64,000 nucleotides of DNA, from positions 65,284,598-65,348,597 of the forward strand of contig CM045758.1 of NCBI GenBank assembly GCA_025200525.1, given 5' to 3'. The position numbers were made by a program, and so were the translations under genes. The first letter of the stretch is position 1. Every line of letters starts with the position of its first letter. The notes under the pieces are model-generated. The model ran no database searches, had not been told where the DNA came from, and saw only the letters and a program-made list of their open reading frames with translations. This document shows positions 53,965 to 64,000 of this stretch, in pieces. This stretch comes from Camellia lanceoleosa. Lineage: Eukaryota > Streptophyta > Magnoliopsida > Ericales > Theaceae.

Positions 53965-56900
53965 TGATCTCCTCCTTATAAGGAGTTTAGTCCTCTAAAC
54001 TCGAGTTACCTTCAGTCTGGAAGAAAACAGGGTTCAGCGGGAACAAATCAGGATATCGCCTAGCCATGTCATCTTCCCTTTCCCAGGTGGCATATACACC
54101 ACCATGGTTCTGCCAGTCAACTTTCACTAGCAGAATCTCTTTGTTTCTCAGTTTCTTGATCCGTCGGTTTACAATCTGTATAGGCCGTTCCTCGTAAGTG
54201 TAGTCATCACTCAACACGATACGGGTAAGCTCAATCACATGAAACGGATCTCGAAGATAGTCTCTCAACATCGAAATGTGGAAGACGTTATGCATATGCT
54301 CCATTTCAGGAGGAAGTGCAACTTGATACGCCACCGGATTGATTTTCTCAATAATCTGGTACGGTCCGACATATCTTGGCGCTAACTTGCCTTTGATTCC
54401 AAAGCGAGTCTGGCCTTTCATTGGTGTCACTTTCACAAACACGTGATCACCCACTTCATACTCTCGGTCTCGTCTTCTGACATCTGCATAACTTTTCTGT
54501 CTACTCTGTGCAGTTTTCAGTCTCTGTTGTATCAGTTTTATCTTTTCGGTCGTTTCATACACAATCTCGGGCCCAAGCAACGGCCCATCTCCAACTTCTG
54601 CCCAGCAGATTGGAGATCTACACTTTCTGCCATACAATGCCTCGAAAGGCGCCATTCCAATACTCGAATGGTAGCTGTTGTTGTAGGCGAATTCAGCCAA
54701 CGGCAAATGACTTTCCCAATTCCCCTGAAAGTCCAGTACACACATTCTCAGTAGGTCCTCTAGAGTCTGGATGGTCCTTTCTGACTGGCCATCTGTCTGA
54801 GGATGATAGGCACTACTCAGCCTCAATTCAGTACCCAATGCAGTCTGTAGGCTCTGCCAGAACCTCGATGTAAACTTCGAATCCCTGTCAGAAACAATAG
54901 ATACAGGCACTCCATGCAATCTCACAATCTCGTCAATATAGATATGACCAATTTATGCGCATTATAAATTGTCTTGACAGTAGGAAGTGTCTTGATTTAG
55001 TCAATCTATCAACAATAACCCAAATAGAGTCCATACCTTTCTTGGAGCGAGGTAATCCAACGATAAAATCCATCGTGATATGCTCCCATTTCCACTCTGG
55101 TATGGGTAAGGGTTGCAGTAATCCGGCAGGTCGTTGATGTTCCGCTTTAACTTGTTGACAATGGAGACACTTGGATACAAAATCAGCGATCTCCTTCTTC
55201 ATTCACGCCACGAATTCTGTTTGAGATCTTGGTACATTTTCGTATTCCTGGGTGAATAGAAAACTTTGAATGGCCTTCTTGCGAACTCTTCTTTTCAATT
55301 GGTGTCATTAATTTTACACCTGTCTGTCTTGAAATTTCAAAACATTGTTCTCAAATTTGAACCGGTCTTGGTTTTAAATCTCTTTTTCAATAACCTTTTC
55401 AAGAAATCATCCGTTGTTGTTTTTTCTTTAATTTCCTCAATCAATCTTTGGTTGAGCGAAATAGCGACTAAGGTTCCACCTTGTTCTTTCAAAACAATTT
55501 CAATTTTGGACTTTTCAAGGTCACAAAGCAACTCATACATCCATCGACAAGCAGGCTAAGTTCCCAATCGATTTTCGCTCAAAGCATCCAAGCGGTATTG
55601 GCTTTTCGGATGGTATAAAATCAGAGGTCATAGTCTTTGATCAGTTCAAGCCATCTCCATTGTCTCATATTCAATTCTTTCTGTGTGAAAAAGTACTTCA
55701 GGCTCTTGTGGTCAGTATACACTTCACATGTTGCTCCATACAAATAGTGACGCCAAATTTTCAGTGCAAATACTACTGCAGCAAGTTCTAGGTCATGGGT
55801 CGGGTAGTTCTTTTCATGTGGTCTCAACTGTCGGGAAGCATAAGCAATAACTCTCCCATTCTGCATTAAAACACATCCCAAACCCCTATGAGAAGCATCA
55901 CTAAATACAGTATAACCATCCGTACTTGAAGGTAGAGTCAGAATCGGTGCAGTTACAAGTCTAGTTTTCAATTCTTGAAATGCCGATTCCCTTTGGTCAG
56001 TCCAGTCTAATGATATCCCTTTCTGTGTCAACTGAGTCAGTGGTAAGGCAATCTTGGAGAAATCTTTGACAAACCTTCTGTAGTATCCAACCAATCCCAG
56101 AAAGCTTCGGACTTCAGTTACATTGGTTGGTCTAGGCCAGTTCACTATAGCTTCGATTTTCTGCGGATCAACAGAAATTCCATCTTTGCTAACAACATGC
56201 CCCAAAAACATAACATGGTCAAGCCAAAATTCACATTTAGACAATTTAGCGTACAGTTTCTGTTCTCTTAAGGTTTGCAGGGCAAGTCTCAGATGATGTT
56301 CATGTTCTTCTACAGTCTTAGAATAAATCAGGATGTCATCAATAAATACCACAATAAAATCATCAAGGTATGGTTTAAAAATTCTGTTCATGAGGTCCAT
56401 AAATGCAGCAGGGGCATTCGTAACTCCGAACGGCATAACTAAAAATTCATAATGGCCATACCTCGTTCTGAAAGCAGTTTTATCAATGTCTTCCGGTTTG
56501 ACTTTCAGTTGATGATACCCCGATCTAAGATCAATCTTGGAAAACACTTGTGCACCCTGTAACTGGTCAAATAAATCATCAATACGCGGTAATGGATATT
56601 TATTCTTCTGATTACCTTGTTCAATTCATGATAATCAATACGGTCTCGATGAACCATCTTTCTTCTTTACAAACAAAAGCAGTGCACCACGATGAAGTAC
56701 TAGGTCTGATAAACTTCTTGTCTAATAGTTCCTGCTATTGTATCTTCAGTTCCTTCAGTTCAGTTGGAGCCATTCTGTAAGGGGCTTTAGATACCGGCTG
56801 TGTACCCGGGACCACATCCACAATAAATTCAATTTCCTGTCAATCAAATCCTGGCAAATCATCGGAAATACATCGGGAATTCTCGACTATAGGAATACAA

Positions 56901-58649
56901 TTCACATCGGTTTAACATTATCATTAGCGAATACAGTCAATCTGAACACAGATACCCTTTACACCCCTTTCTAATCGGTTTGTGGCCTTTTCTGAGAAGA
57001 AATCGGATATGGAGGAGGTACTACTCCACTCCCATTAAACACAAATTCGGGCAAACCGGTGGGCGGAAAACAACTTGCTTGGTCACACAATCGATAGTAG
57101 CATGATATTTTTGTAACCAATCCATCCCCAATATTACATCAAAATGATCTATGTTCCATGGTAGTAAATCAATAAACAGATGCATATTCCCAACAATAAT
57201 CTCACAAGCAGGATACATATATGCACATGTCATGGATCCCCAACAGTGATAATCTGACTAGCAGATAGTTCATGGGTTCTAAGGGTCTATTCAATTTACG
57301 CGAAAAAGCATGCGACACATAAGAATGTGTAGACCCCGAATCAATCAATACATATGTATTTTGAGCACAGATAGAGAGGATACCTGACACAACGGTCTCA
57401 GTGTTTTGCCGTCTCCGGATTAGGGCGAACACTCAGCCTGCCTCATAGGCTCTTTCGGTAGCTTTGGGGTTGGTTTGGTGCTACATTTGATCTTCTTGCG
57501 CTCGGTCTTGACTTACTACTAATCGGTGGAAGCGAAGGCGATCTTTAATTCATGGCCCACCTTGCCACACCTGAAACAAGCTCCAGAAATCTGGTAGCAA
57601 ACCCCTTTGTGCTTGTTGCCACATATGACGAGTGGAGTAAACCCACTTCCTTGGTCGACCGTAATACATTTCTTGGTTCTTTGGGTTATGCTTGCCTTTC
57701 TTAAATTTAAAACCCTGCCTTTTGCCTTGCCACGCATTTGTCGGTGTTTCAGATTGTTTCACTGCTGCAATATTTATCTCGGCCATCAACGCTCGGTCGA
57801 GAACACCCACAAAAGTTGGCATTTTCAAAACACTAATTATGTCTGTATATTAGCAATAAGGCCTCCTTCAAACCTTCTGGCCTTCTTATATTCAGTATCC
57901 ACCATATGAGGTGCATACCTAGCAAATTCAGTGAATTTCTTCTCATATTCGGCAACAGACATATTGCCCTGCCTCAGCTGTTCAAACTCAGTCACTTTTC
58001 TGTCTCTGATGCACTGGGGAAAATACTTTTCAAAGAAGGACTCCTTGAACTGAGTCCAAGTCACAATAGTATTCGCATCACGGGTCAACATCCACCACCT
58101 TCTTGCTTCTTCCTGAAGAGTGAAGGTTGCTAACAGTACTTTATTAGCTTCGGAGCACGGGAACATTTCAAACAACTTCTCAGTCTCAAGAACCCAAGCT
58201 TCAGCCTTTAACGGTTCTAAGCCTCCTTGAAAGGACGGCTTCATCTTGCTGAACTTATCGGTCAGTGCAATAATGTCCACCTCATTAGCATTCACATTCT
58301 CATTACATTAGGTTGTACCGGAGGAGGAGAGGTGAAATTGGTTCGGTTGTTGATCCAATCGCTCAATTATCAGTTCCATCATTTGTTAAAGTCTGGCCAT
58401 TCTGGCCTCAGAGGATGATGCTTCAGTTTCATTTGCATTATCCATTTTGCTATAAACAGTTATAACAGTTATCATTATAAACAGTTGTACAATTAAACAG
58501 TTTAACACTTTAACATATAATCAGTCAGTCATAAGCACACACTTTTCAAGTTCATGAGATGCCCTAATCGCTTTTCTAGGACACCCTATAGCTCATTTGG
58601 ACACGTGTGTGTGGTATAACTCGTGGTAAGTATCGCTCTGATACCACTC
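53965..58649 (-). pseudogene. Ty3/gypsy gag-pol body, copy 4
   Basis: Gag starts at 58445, and the gag domain is clean in 58295-57837. The tail and CCHC knuckle lie in 57828-57520. Protease is split at 57432-57021. The RT fingers are broken at 57000-56550. A clean 308-residue frame (56547-55621) carries RT from [13 protein letters not shown] through FIDDILIYS and most of RNase H. 55620-55203 is scrambled. The integrase zinc region and first core Asp are at 55202-54933. A clean 312-residue frame (54925-53987) has the rest of the core ([22 protein letters not shown]), the C-terminal domain and the chromodomain-like tail, ending at a TAA just before the polypurine tract. This is the best-preserved integrase end of the four. 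Confidence 0.9.
58635..58646 (-). other. Primer binding site, copy 4
   Basis: Minus strand TGGTATCAGAGC, three bases from LTR 5; initiator tRNA-Met type. Confidence 0.9.
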
Positions 58650-61063
58650 TGTCACGACCCAAACCCGGCCCTATGGGTTGAAAGCATCAGAATCGCCAAG
58701 AATCCGAGATTACAAGGCTCTTTGAAACGATATCTGATTAAGCGAGTTGAGGGCTGGCGGAAGCCAATACAATATATAAGCAGTGTCCATTGAAACATGT
58801 AAATCGTATGTCAAAAACATTTTTATGCATTCATACAGTTCAAAACAAGACATTCCATATCTGATCTATACAATCGTTTACAAGCAATCGATGCGAGGAT
58901 TTAATCCTCGATAACGATCTGATATAACGAAGCGGTCTACACAACGGTACAAAACGGTAAGGAGACCGGTAGGGGACACAAAAACACCCCAAGCCATAAC
59001 ATGGCAACTCGGAACCTCGCAGTGAGGCACATAGGCTGGCTTGACAAAACTGGGGACCAATCCCACGCTCCTAGCTCCGGTCTGGTTGCTGAGAACCTAC
59101 ATATATATATAAACAGTGAGTTAAAGCCCAGTGAATAACATAACGTGTAAAGAGGTTATGAATGAATGTCCTTACAGTAATGAAATCAATTCATTATCTG
59201 ATATTTCAATCTTTGATATTTGATCAATCGATTTCAATCAATCATATGTGGTACATCCATTAGCCTATAAACATGAGATCCAAAAGGGACCGGCCTTATG
59301 AGACCCAACAATAATGATGGCCATCAAACAATATGGTTCCACAAGGAAACCGAAGAGCTCTGTAACGATCAATAACATGGGTGCTAAGGATGCCTGTCTG
59401 ATTCGAAATACAGGACATACATTCATTCAATAAACAATATCAGTTCAATAAACAGTTCAGTTCAGTAATCAAAATATAACCATTTTGAACATATCTTTAC
59501 ACAATCTGTTACTCACAGAGATTGGGCTATAGCAGCTAGAGCGCGTCCCCGAGAGCCAACCCTAAACAGTTAACAAATAGAACACACACTAAGTTCACAG
59601 TCGAAAGGATGTTAATTAAATCCCTAAATTTCCTCGGTGTGGTTCTATGTCTAAATCCTCATTAAGATGCTTTAAACTAGGCCTAAGAATGCCTAGGATG
59701 GGATGAGGATGCGAAAATACACTTAGGAAGCAATTCCAGAATTTTCAGTGAACAGGGCCTCCGCTCGAGCGCAGGTTTCCCCGCTCGAGCGGACAAGCCA
59801 ACAAAGGTCCCCGCTCGAGCGTCAACTTCCCCGCTTTCGGCGGTGGCCGATGATGCAAGATCTTTGGATGCGCGATTTCTCCGCTCGAGCGTGAAACACT
59901 CCGCTCGAGCGGACTGTAAAACAAGTCAAAGAAATGCTGGAAGCATGAATTCCCCGCTCGAGCGTCACTTCCCCCGCTCGAGCGGACCTCAAAAAATCTG
60001 GAAAACCCAGAATTGTGTTCTGAGTTCGAAACTCAAGTTTGGGATACCAAAATCGATCCTCTTGGGCCCATTTTCTGGAAAACTCTTTTAAACACATAGA
60101 ATAACAAGTTTTAAAGCTCAATTTAGGAAATCAAGGCCCAAGGGTGTTCCAATTAAACTCAATTTCAAACCATTTTCAAGAACATGCATGAACAACATTC
60201 AAACATGGCATGCATGGGTTAAAACCATTTCAAAGCTTCAACTCTTGCTCCCAAGAGCTCAATCTTTTCAAAACAAGATGAAGACATTGATTTAAACATG
60301 ATTATGAACATGCATGTGGCATTTGACCATGAAACCAACTCCAAACTCACTAAATTCAACATGCATGCAACAACTAGGCTTCAATTCAACATATATGGAC
60401 AAAATCATGGTTTAGCTCTACAATGATGCATGAATCATGCAAGAATGAAGTTCTAAGACAACATTAAGAAGGCAAAATCCTTACCTAAGTCTCAATTACA
60501 AGGTTTAGGAGCTAAATTATGCCAATTACACTTCAATCCCAAGCAAATTCCTACAAGATGAGCTAAATCTCCCTCAATTCTCTCCTTCTCACTCTAAATT
60601 CGGTGGAGGCAAGGAAATGGCTGAGGAAAGCTTTGATCAACATGTAATAAGGCTCAACTAATATTAAACAAAGGTCCACTATAGGTGGCAAGGGTGTAAA
60701 TAAGCCTAAGTTTGCAATATATCAATATTTAATCTAATTTAATCATTCCTAATCAATTTTCAGATAAATATACCACAAAATCAGAAATATTCTACTGATT
60801 CTAGAACATCAAACGGTTTCGAAATCGGCCGCCGATAAGGCCTTCAATTAACAGTTTAAACATACGAATTCAAACAGATAGTCATTCAAGCAAATAGATA
60901 CAATACGCAATATAACAGACAAACTTATTCAATTTCAGTTTCGATTTCAATCAGTCCATCCAATTCTTCAGTTAATCCAATGATCAGTCATTAGCGGTCC
61001 AGTTTAGCAATAATCAGTATATAATTCAGTGGTTATTCAGTAATCGGTACGAGGGTTGTTACA
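58650..61063 (-). repeat. LTR 5 (outer, 5' LTR in element orientation)
   Basis: About 2.41 kb, from TGTCACGACCC to GGTTGTTACA, followed by TTTTG. TATA box at 59101-59113. It carries the best-preserved palindrome block. Between 60280 and 60605 it has about 11 substitutions that LTRs 1-4 all lack, for example AAGACATTG against AAAACACGG, and GAAACCAAC against GAAGTCAAC. Confidence 0.92.
59761..59985. promoter_or_regulatory. Eight paired GC palindromes in LTR 5 U3
   Basis: CCGCTCGAGCG(G) sites begin at 59761, 59781, 59811, 59831, 59881, 59901, 59954 and 59974. Each pair is exactly 20 bp apart; the one at 59831 is altered (CCGCTTTCGGCGG). Each pair could also fold as a 12-bp hairpin with an 8-9-nt loop. 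The block lies about 650 bp upstream of the TATA box in element orientation. Protein partner and function are unknown. Confidence 0.85.
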
Positions 61064-61068
61064 TTTTG
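61064..61068. repeat. LTR-array target-site duplication, right copy
   Basis: TTTTG, matching 30424-30428. Confidence 0.85.
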
Positions 61069-63045
61069 CAAGTCCTGAAAGAGTTTAGTGAAATTTCGGG
61101 TTTGAAGGTTAACCTTCATAAATCACACATGTTTGTGTCCCCTAACATTGCCAGGAGAAAGGCAACTCAGTTTAGTAATATGTGTGGTATTCCTCTAACC
61201 TGTAATTTGGGGAAATATCTGGGAACCCCTTTGATGCATGATAGAGTGTCCAAAAATCAGTTTATGTTTATTTTGGAAAAAATGAAGAATAAACTTGCGG
61301 GGTGGAAATCTGGGATGTTGTCCTTGGCAGGGAGCAACCACGATACAATAATCATCACTAGTGCTATCCCTAGCTATACCATGCAAACTATGGAACTTCC
61401 GAGGAAAGTTTGTGATGAAATTGATAAAATCAATAGAAACTTTCTTTGGGGTGATAGTCTTGAGAAACAGAAAGTTCATCTTGTTAATTGGGATCAAGTT
61501 TGTAAGATGAAAAAACACGGGGGTCTTGGGATCCGAAAGGCTAGAGATCAGAATCTAGCGCTTCTCTCCAAATTGGGATGGAAAATGTTAATTGGAGAGA
61601 ATACTCTCTGGGTTGAGGTGTTTAAAAATAAATACTTGGGTCAACAGCCTTTCTTAATTAAAAAGAAAGGCAAGAGTATATCGCATATTTGGAAAGGTAT
61701 CCTTAACACCAGGGAGCTCTTGGTTCAGGGAGTTCGCTGGAAAATTGGTAAAGGTAACAAAGTGAGAGTTTGGAAAGATTGGTGGTGTGGTGATGGGGCC
61801 TTTGATTTGATTTTGGAAACACCTACCAATCAATCTCCAAATTGTGAACATACTACTGTGGAGTCTCTTCTTGATACTCATGGTGATTGGGATTTACACA
61901 AGTTGCATAATTCCTTTCCTTTGTTTATGGTTGAAGCTATTTTAAAGCTATAACCGCCTCGATTTACCGCTGGAGAAGACACTCCCAGATGGATTAAATC
62001 CTCTGATGGGGAATTCTCCACATCCAGTGCATATGAATTAATTGTTGATCATCATAATCAGGAAAGGGATTGGGGATGGATCTGGAAGCTCAAGTTTCCT
62101 CAGAAACTTAAAAGCTTCTTATGGCTTGTCTTGCATGGAAAAATCCTCACTAACCATATGAGACACTTGAGGGGTATTACTTCTAATCCAAATTGCCCTT
62201 ACTGTAATAATGTGGAAGATCTTGAACATTTACTTTGGCTATGTCCCAAAGCTATCCAGATATGGTGTCATGTTTTTAGTAGGGAATGGTACTGCAGTAG
62301 GCTTATGTTACCTTGGATAGATTGGATCATCCATAATATGAAAGGGAAGTACCAAAACTCTTACTTATTCCTCCTCTCCCTCTAGACTATTTGGAAAAAT
62401 CGAAATAGAATGGTTTTTGAATCTAAAAATCCTAATATTCATGAAAGTGTTAAATTCATATCAGATTATGCCAGAATTATCTTACAAGCCTTTAGTTGGA
62501 ATGTTATTCACCCACCTCAAGCTAAAAGTATATCTGTGTGGTCTTGTCCAAATGCAGGAAAAATCAAACTTAACACGGATGGTAGCACTCGCAGGCATGG
62601 AGGAGGAGGAGGAGGCTTTGGTGGTTTATTCCGGGATGAATATGGGGCATGGATTAGTGGATATTATGGAAGACTTGAAATATGTACTTGTCTAGAAGCG
62701 GAACTTTGGGCAGTCTACAAGGGGCTGACTATAATTCTCCAACGAGGTTTCAATCAAGTGATTATAGAAATTGATACGGAGCAAGTGGTAAAACTTTTGA
62801 GTAAGGACCTAGGAGAAAAATGCCCTTTTCGGGGTATTGTGGAAGATGCGCGTATCATCATGAGAGGATGTGACTGCTCCATCCAGCATATTCGAAGGGA
62901 AGCAAATATTTGTGCTGATACTATGGCCAAGCTAGGTGAATACCAACCGACTGATTTGCTTATTGTAAATGAACCTCCAGCAGAACTCCGCCCCTTACTT
63001 GTTGCGGACATTGTTCATCTCTATCAGGAGAGTGGTAGGATGTAG
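61069..63045 (+). pseudogene. LINE ORF2 C-terminal part: RT thumb, zf-RVT, RNase H
   Basis: A single frame has two in-frame stops, TAA at 61951-61953 and TAG at 62383-62385. RT connection motifs are visible (FSEISGLKVNLHKS, LGKYLGTPL, NRNFLWGD, GGLGIRKARDQNLALLSKLG). A zinc-binding zf-RVT region follows (CPYCNNVEDLEHLLWLC, about 62190-62250). Then comes a plant LINE RNase H (RVT_3) with its acidic residues in place: LNTDGS (about 62570), CLEAELWAV (about 62692), IEIDTEQ (about 62768) and ANICADTMAKLG (about 62905). RNase H in this position is common in plant L1 elements. The stops mean the protein is not made whole. Confidence 0.88.
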
Positions 63046-63086
63046 TCCTTTCTTCTGTCTTTAATTTCCGATGTACCCAAAAAAAA
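61069..63086 (+). mobile_element. L1-type LINE, 3' part
   Basis: Continues the LINE from 30428: ORF2 C-terminal half, a short 3' UTR (63046-63077) and an A-tail, then the 17-bp target duplication. The LINE proper is about 4.6 kb without the inserted array. Confidence 0.9.
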
Positions 63087-63103
63087 GAAAAGTCCAACAC
63101 ATA
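63087..63103. repeat. LINE target-site duplication, right copy
   Basis: GAAAAGTCCAACACATA, identical to 27794-27810 and preceded by the LINE A-tail. Confidence 0.95.
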
Positions 63104-63309
63104 TGAATTTCTTGAAAAGTCTCAACACATATGATTATTATCTCTCATAATAACACTTTAATGCATTAAGAACAAGTATAAAAAATTCCTTAAAAAGTCC
63201 AACACATATGATTATTATCAAAATATTAAACTTTAATATAATATAAAAAAAGAAGATATTTAATTCCTTGGAAAGTCCAACACATATGATTATTATCAAA
63301 ATATCTATA
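63104..63309 (+). mobile_element. Helitron-like sequence resuming after the LINE
   Basis: Shares ACACATATGATTATTATCAAA and the CATTAAGAACAAGTATAAAA phrase with the sequence left of the LINE. It fits the continuation of the Helitron that starts at 27230. No CTAG end was found before the next Helitron start. Confidence 0.5.
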
Positions 63310-64000
63310 TCTATACTATATATTAAGCAAAATAGAGTTTTTAACCCCAAGCCTTGTCGGAGCTCCAATCTCCCAATCTAAATTTTCTAATTTTTTGATT
63401 TAAAAAAAAAAATCTTAGCATTTATTAACTTCTTTCAACTCGCAAGTTTTACCCTCATAAATAACACTTTAATTCATTAAAAACAAGTATAAAAAAGATT
63501 CTTTGAAATTCAACACATATGAATTCCTTGAAAAGCCCCAACACATATGATTATTATCCCTCATAATAACACTTTAATCCATTAAGAACAAGCATAAAAA
63601 AAAATTATTGAAAAGTCCAACACATATGATTATTATCAACATTTTAAAATTTAATATAATATAACAATAAAAAAAAGACATTTAATTCATTGAAAAGTCT
63701 AACACATATGATTATTATCAAAATATTAAACTTTAATATAATATAAAAAAGGAAAAAAAAAAGACATTTAAAAAAAAAAAAAACATTTAAAAATCGCAAT
63801 TCACATATATAGAAAAACCTTAGCATTTATTAATTTCTTCCAACTCTCAAGTCTTACCCTCATAATAACACTTTAATTCATTAAGAACAAGTATAAAAAA
63901 GATTCTTTAAAATCCAACACATATGAATTTCTTGAAAAGTCCCAACACATATGATTATTATCCCTCATAATAATACTTTAATGCATTAAGAACAAGTATA
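63310..64000 (+). mobile_element. Third Helitron 5' end, running off the window
   Basis: Starts with TCTATACTATATATTAAGC, preceded by A. It continues with the family's GGAGCTCCAATC region and several copies of the ACACATATGATTATTATC module (about 63540, 63624, 63702, 63944). No ORF. The end lies beyond the window. Confidence 0.6.

Larger units (their letters stand above)
30429..61063 (-). mobile_element. Tandem array of a Ty3/gypsy chromovirus: five LTRs, four bodies
   Basis: LTRs start at 30429, 37427, 44501, 51592 and 58650, separated by four gag-pol bodies. The period is 6,998-7,091 bp. Only the outer ends carry a target duplication (TTTTG). The boundaries of the whole are TGTCACGACC... 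and ...GGTTGTTACA. Every body is bordered by a polypurine tract beside the LTR on its left and a tRNA-Met primer site beside the LTR on its right. All transcription would run on the minus strand. Protease-RT-RNase H-integrase order and a chromodomain-like tail place it in the Ty3/gypsy chromoviruses, probably the Tekay/Del group. Confidence 0.92.

Noticed and set aside
59761..59985. CRISPR-like array
   Set aside because: Short palindromes with regular spacing, but spacers are too short, pairs alternate spacing, and the setting is a plant LTR.
30429..61063. Four independent Ty3/gypsy insertions side by side
   Set aside because: Internal LTRs are shared and no target duplications lie between units.

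Overview
The window is nuclear DNA of a flowering plant, probably a eudicot. It has one intact host gene with spliceosomal introns, a cytosolic ribosomal protein L15 gene (RPL15, 204 aa, four coding exons, 18455-24034). Almost everything else is transposons, nested transposons, gene fragments and an integrated pararetrovirus.

Left part (1-18 kb). 1-2941 is the decayed 3' half of an endogenous Caulimoviridae copy (reverse transcriptase/RNase H, then a viroplasmin/transactivator-type reading frame), with a 318-bp in-frame tandem duplication. A Tourist-like MITE follows (3964-4196), then a CACTA-type terminus (5575-5860). Beyond that lie intron-containing host gene fragments on the minus strand: six exons of a K+-efflux antiporter of the KEA4/5/6 type (7036-9239) and one UBA-domain exon of a SnRK1-type kinase (9683-9775). 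A PIF/Harbinger transposon (Myb/SANT-like gene 10086-11059, transposase 11436-13712) is split by a hAT-like non-autonomous element (12186-13018) with an 8-bp target duplication. A broken plant transposon-type protein lies on the minus strand at 15392-16332.

Middle (18-27.8 kb). RPL15 has a site-II/telo-box promoter and a first coding exon of only 4 nt. Intron 1 carries a MITE. Intron 3 has a roughly 780-bp tandem triplication, one unit of which carries a MITE. Downstream is very AT-rich DNA with Helitron ends, including a 431-bp Helitron abutting the start of a second one.

Right part (27.8-64 kb). This is a three-level nest. A plant L1-type LINE with a perfect 17-bp target-site duplication (27794-27810 / 63087-63103) sits in Helitron-like sequence. 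The LINE reverse transcriptase is interrupted by a 30.6-kb insertion (30429-61063) with its own 5-bp duplication (TTTTG). That insertion is a tandem array of one Ty3/gypsy chromovirus-like element on the minus strand: five LTRs of about 2.4 kb alternating with four gag-pol bodies of about 4.7 kb, period about 7.06 kb, PBS for initiator tRNA-Met, and no target duplications inside the array. The rightmost LTR differs from the other four by about 11 real SNPs in about 500 bp, so the array probably grew by LTR-LTR recombination after insertion.

Two signals stand out. Each LTR U3 carries a block of eight GC-rich palindromes (CCGCTCGAGCGG) in four pairs, each pair exactly 20 bp apart. Differences between array copies cluster at CAG/CTG and at these CG-rich palindromes, in a pattern that looks more like long-read errors on methylated DNA than like mutation. 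Many of the apparent gag-pol frameshifts may therefore not be real.
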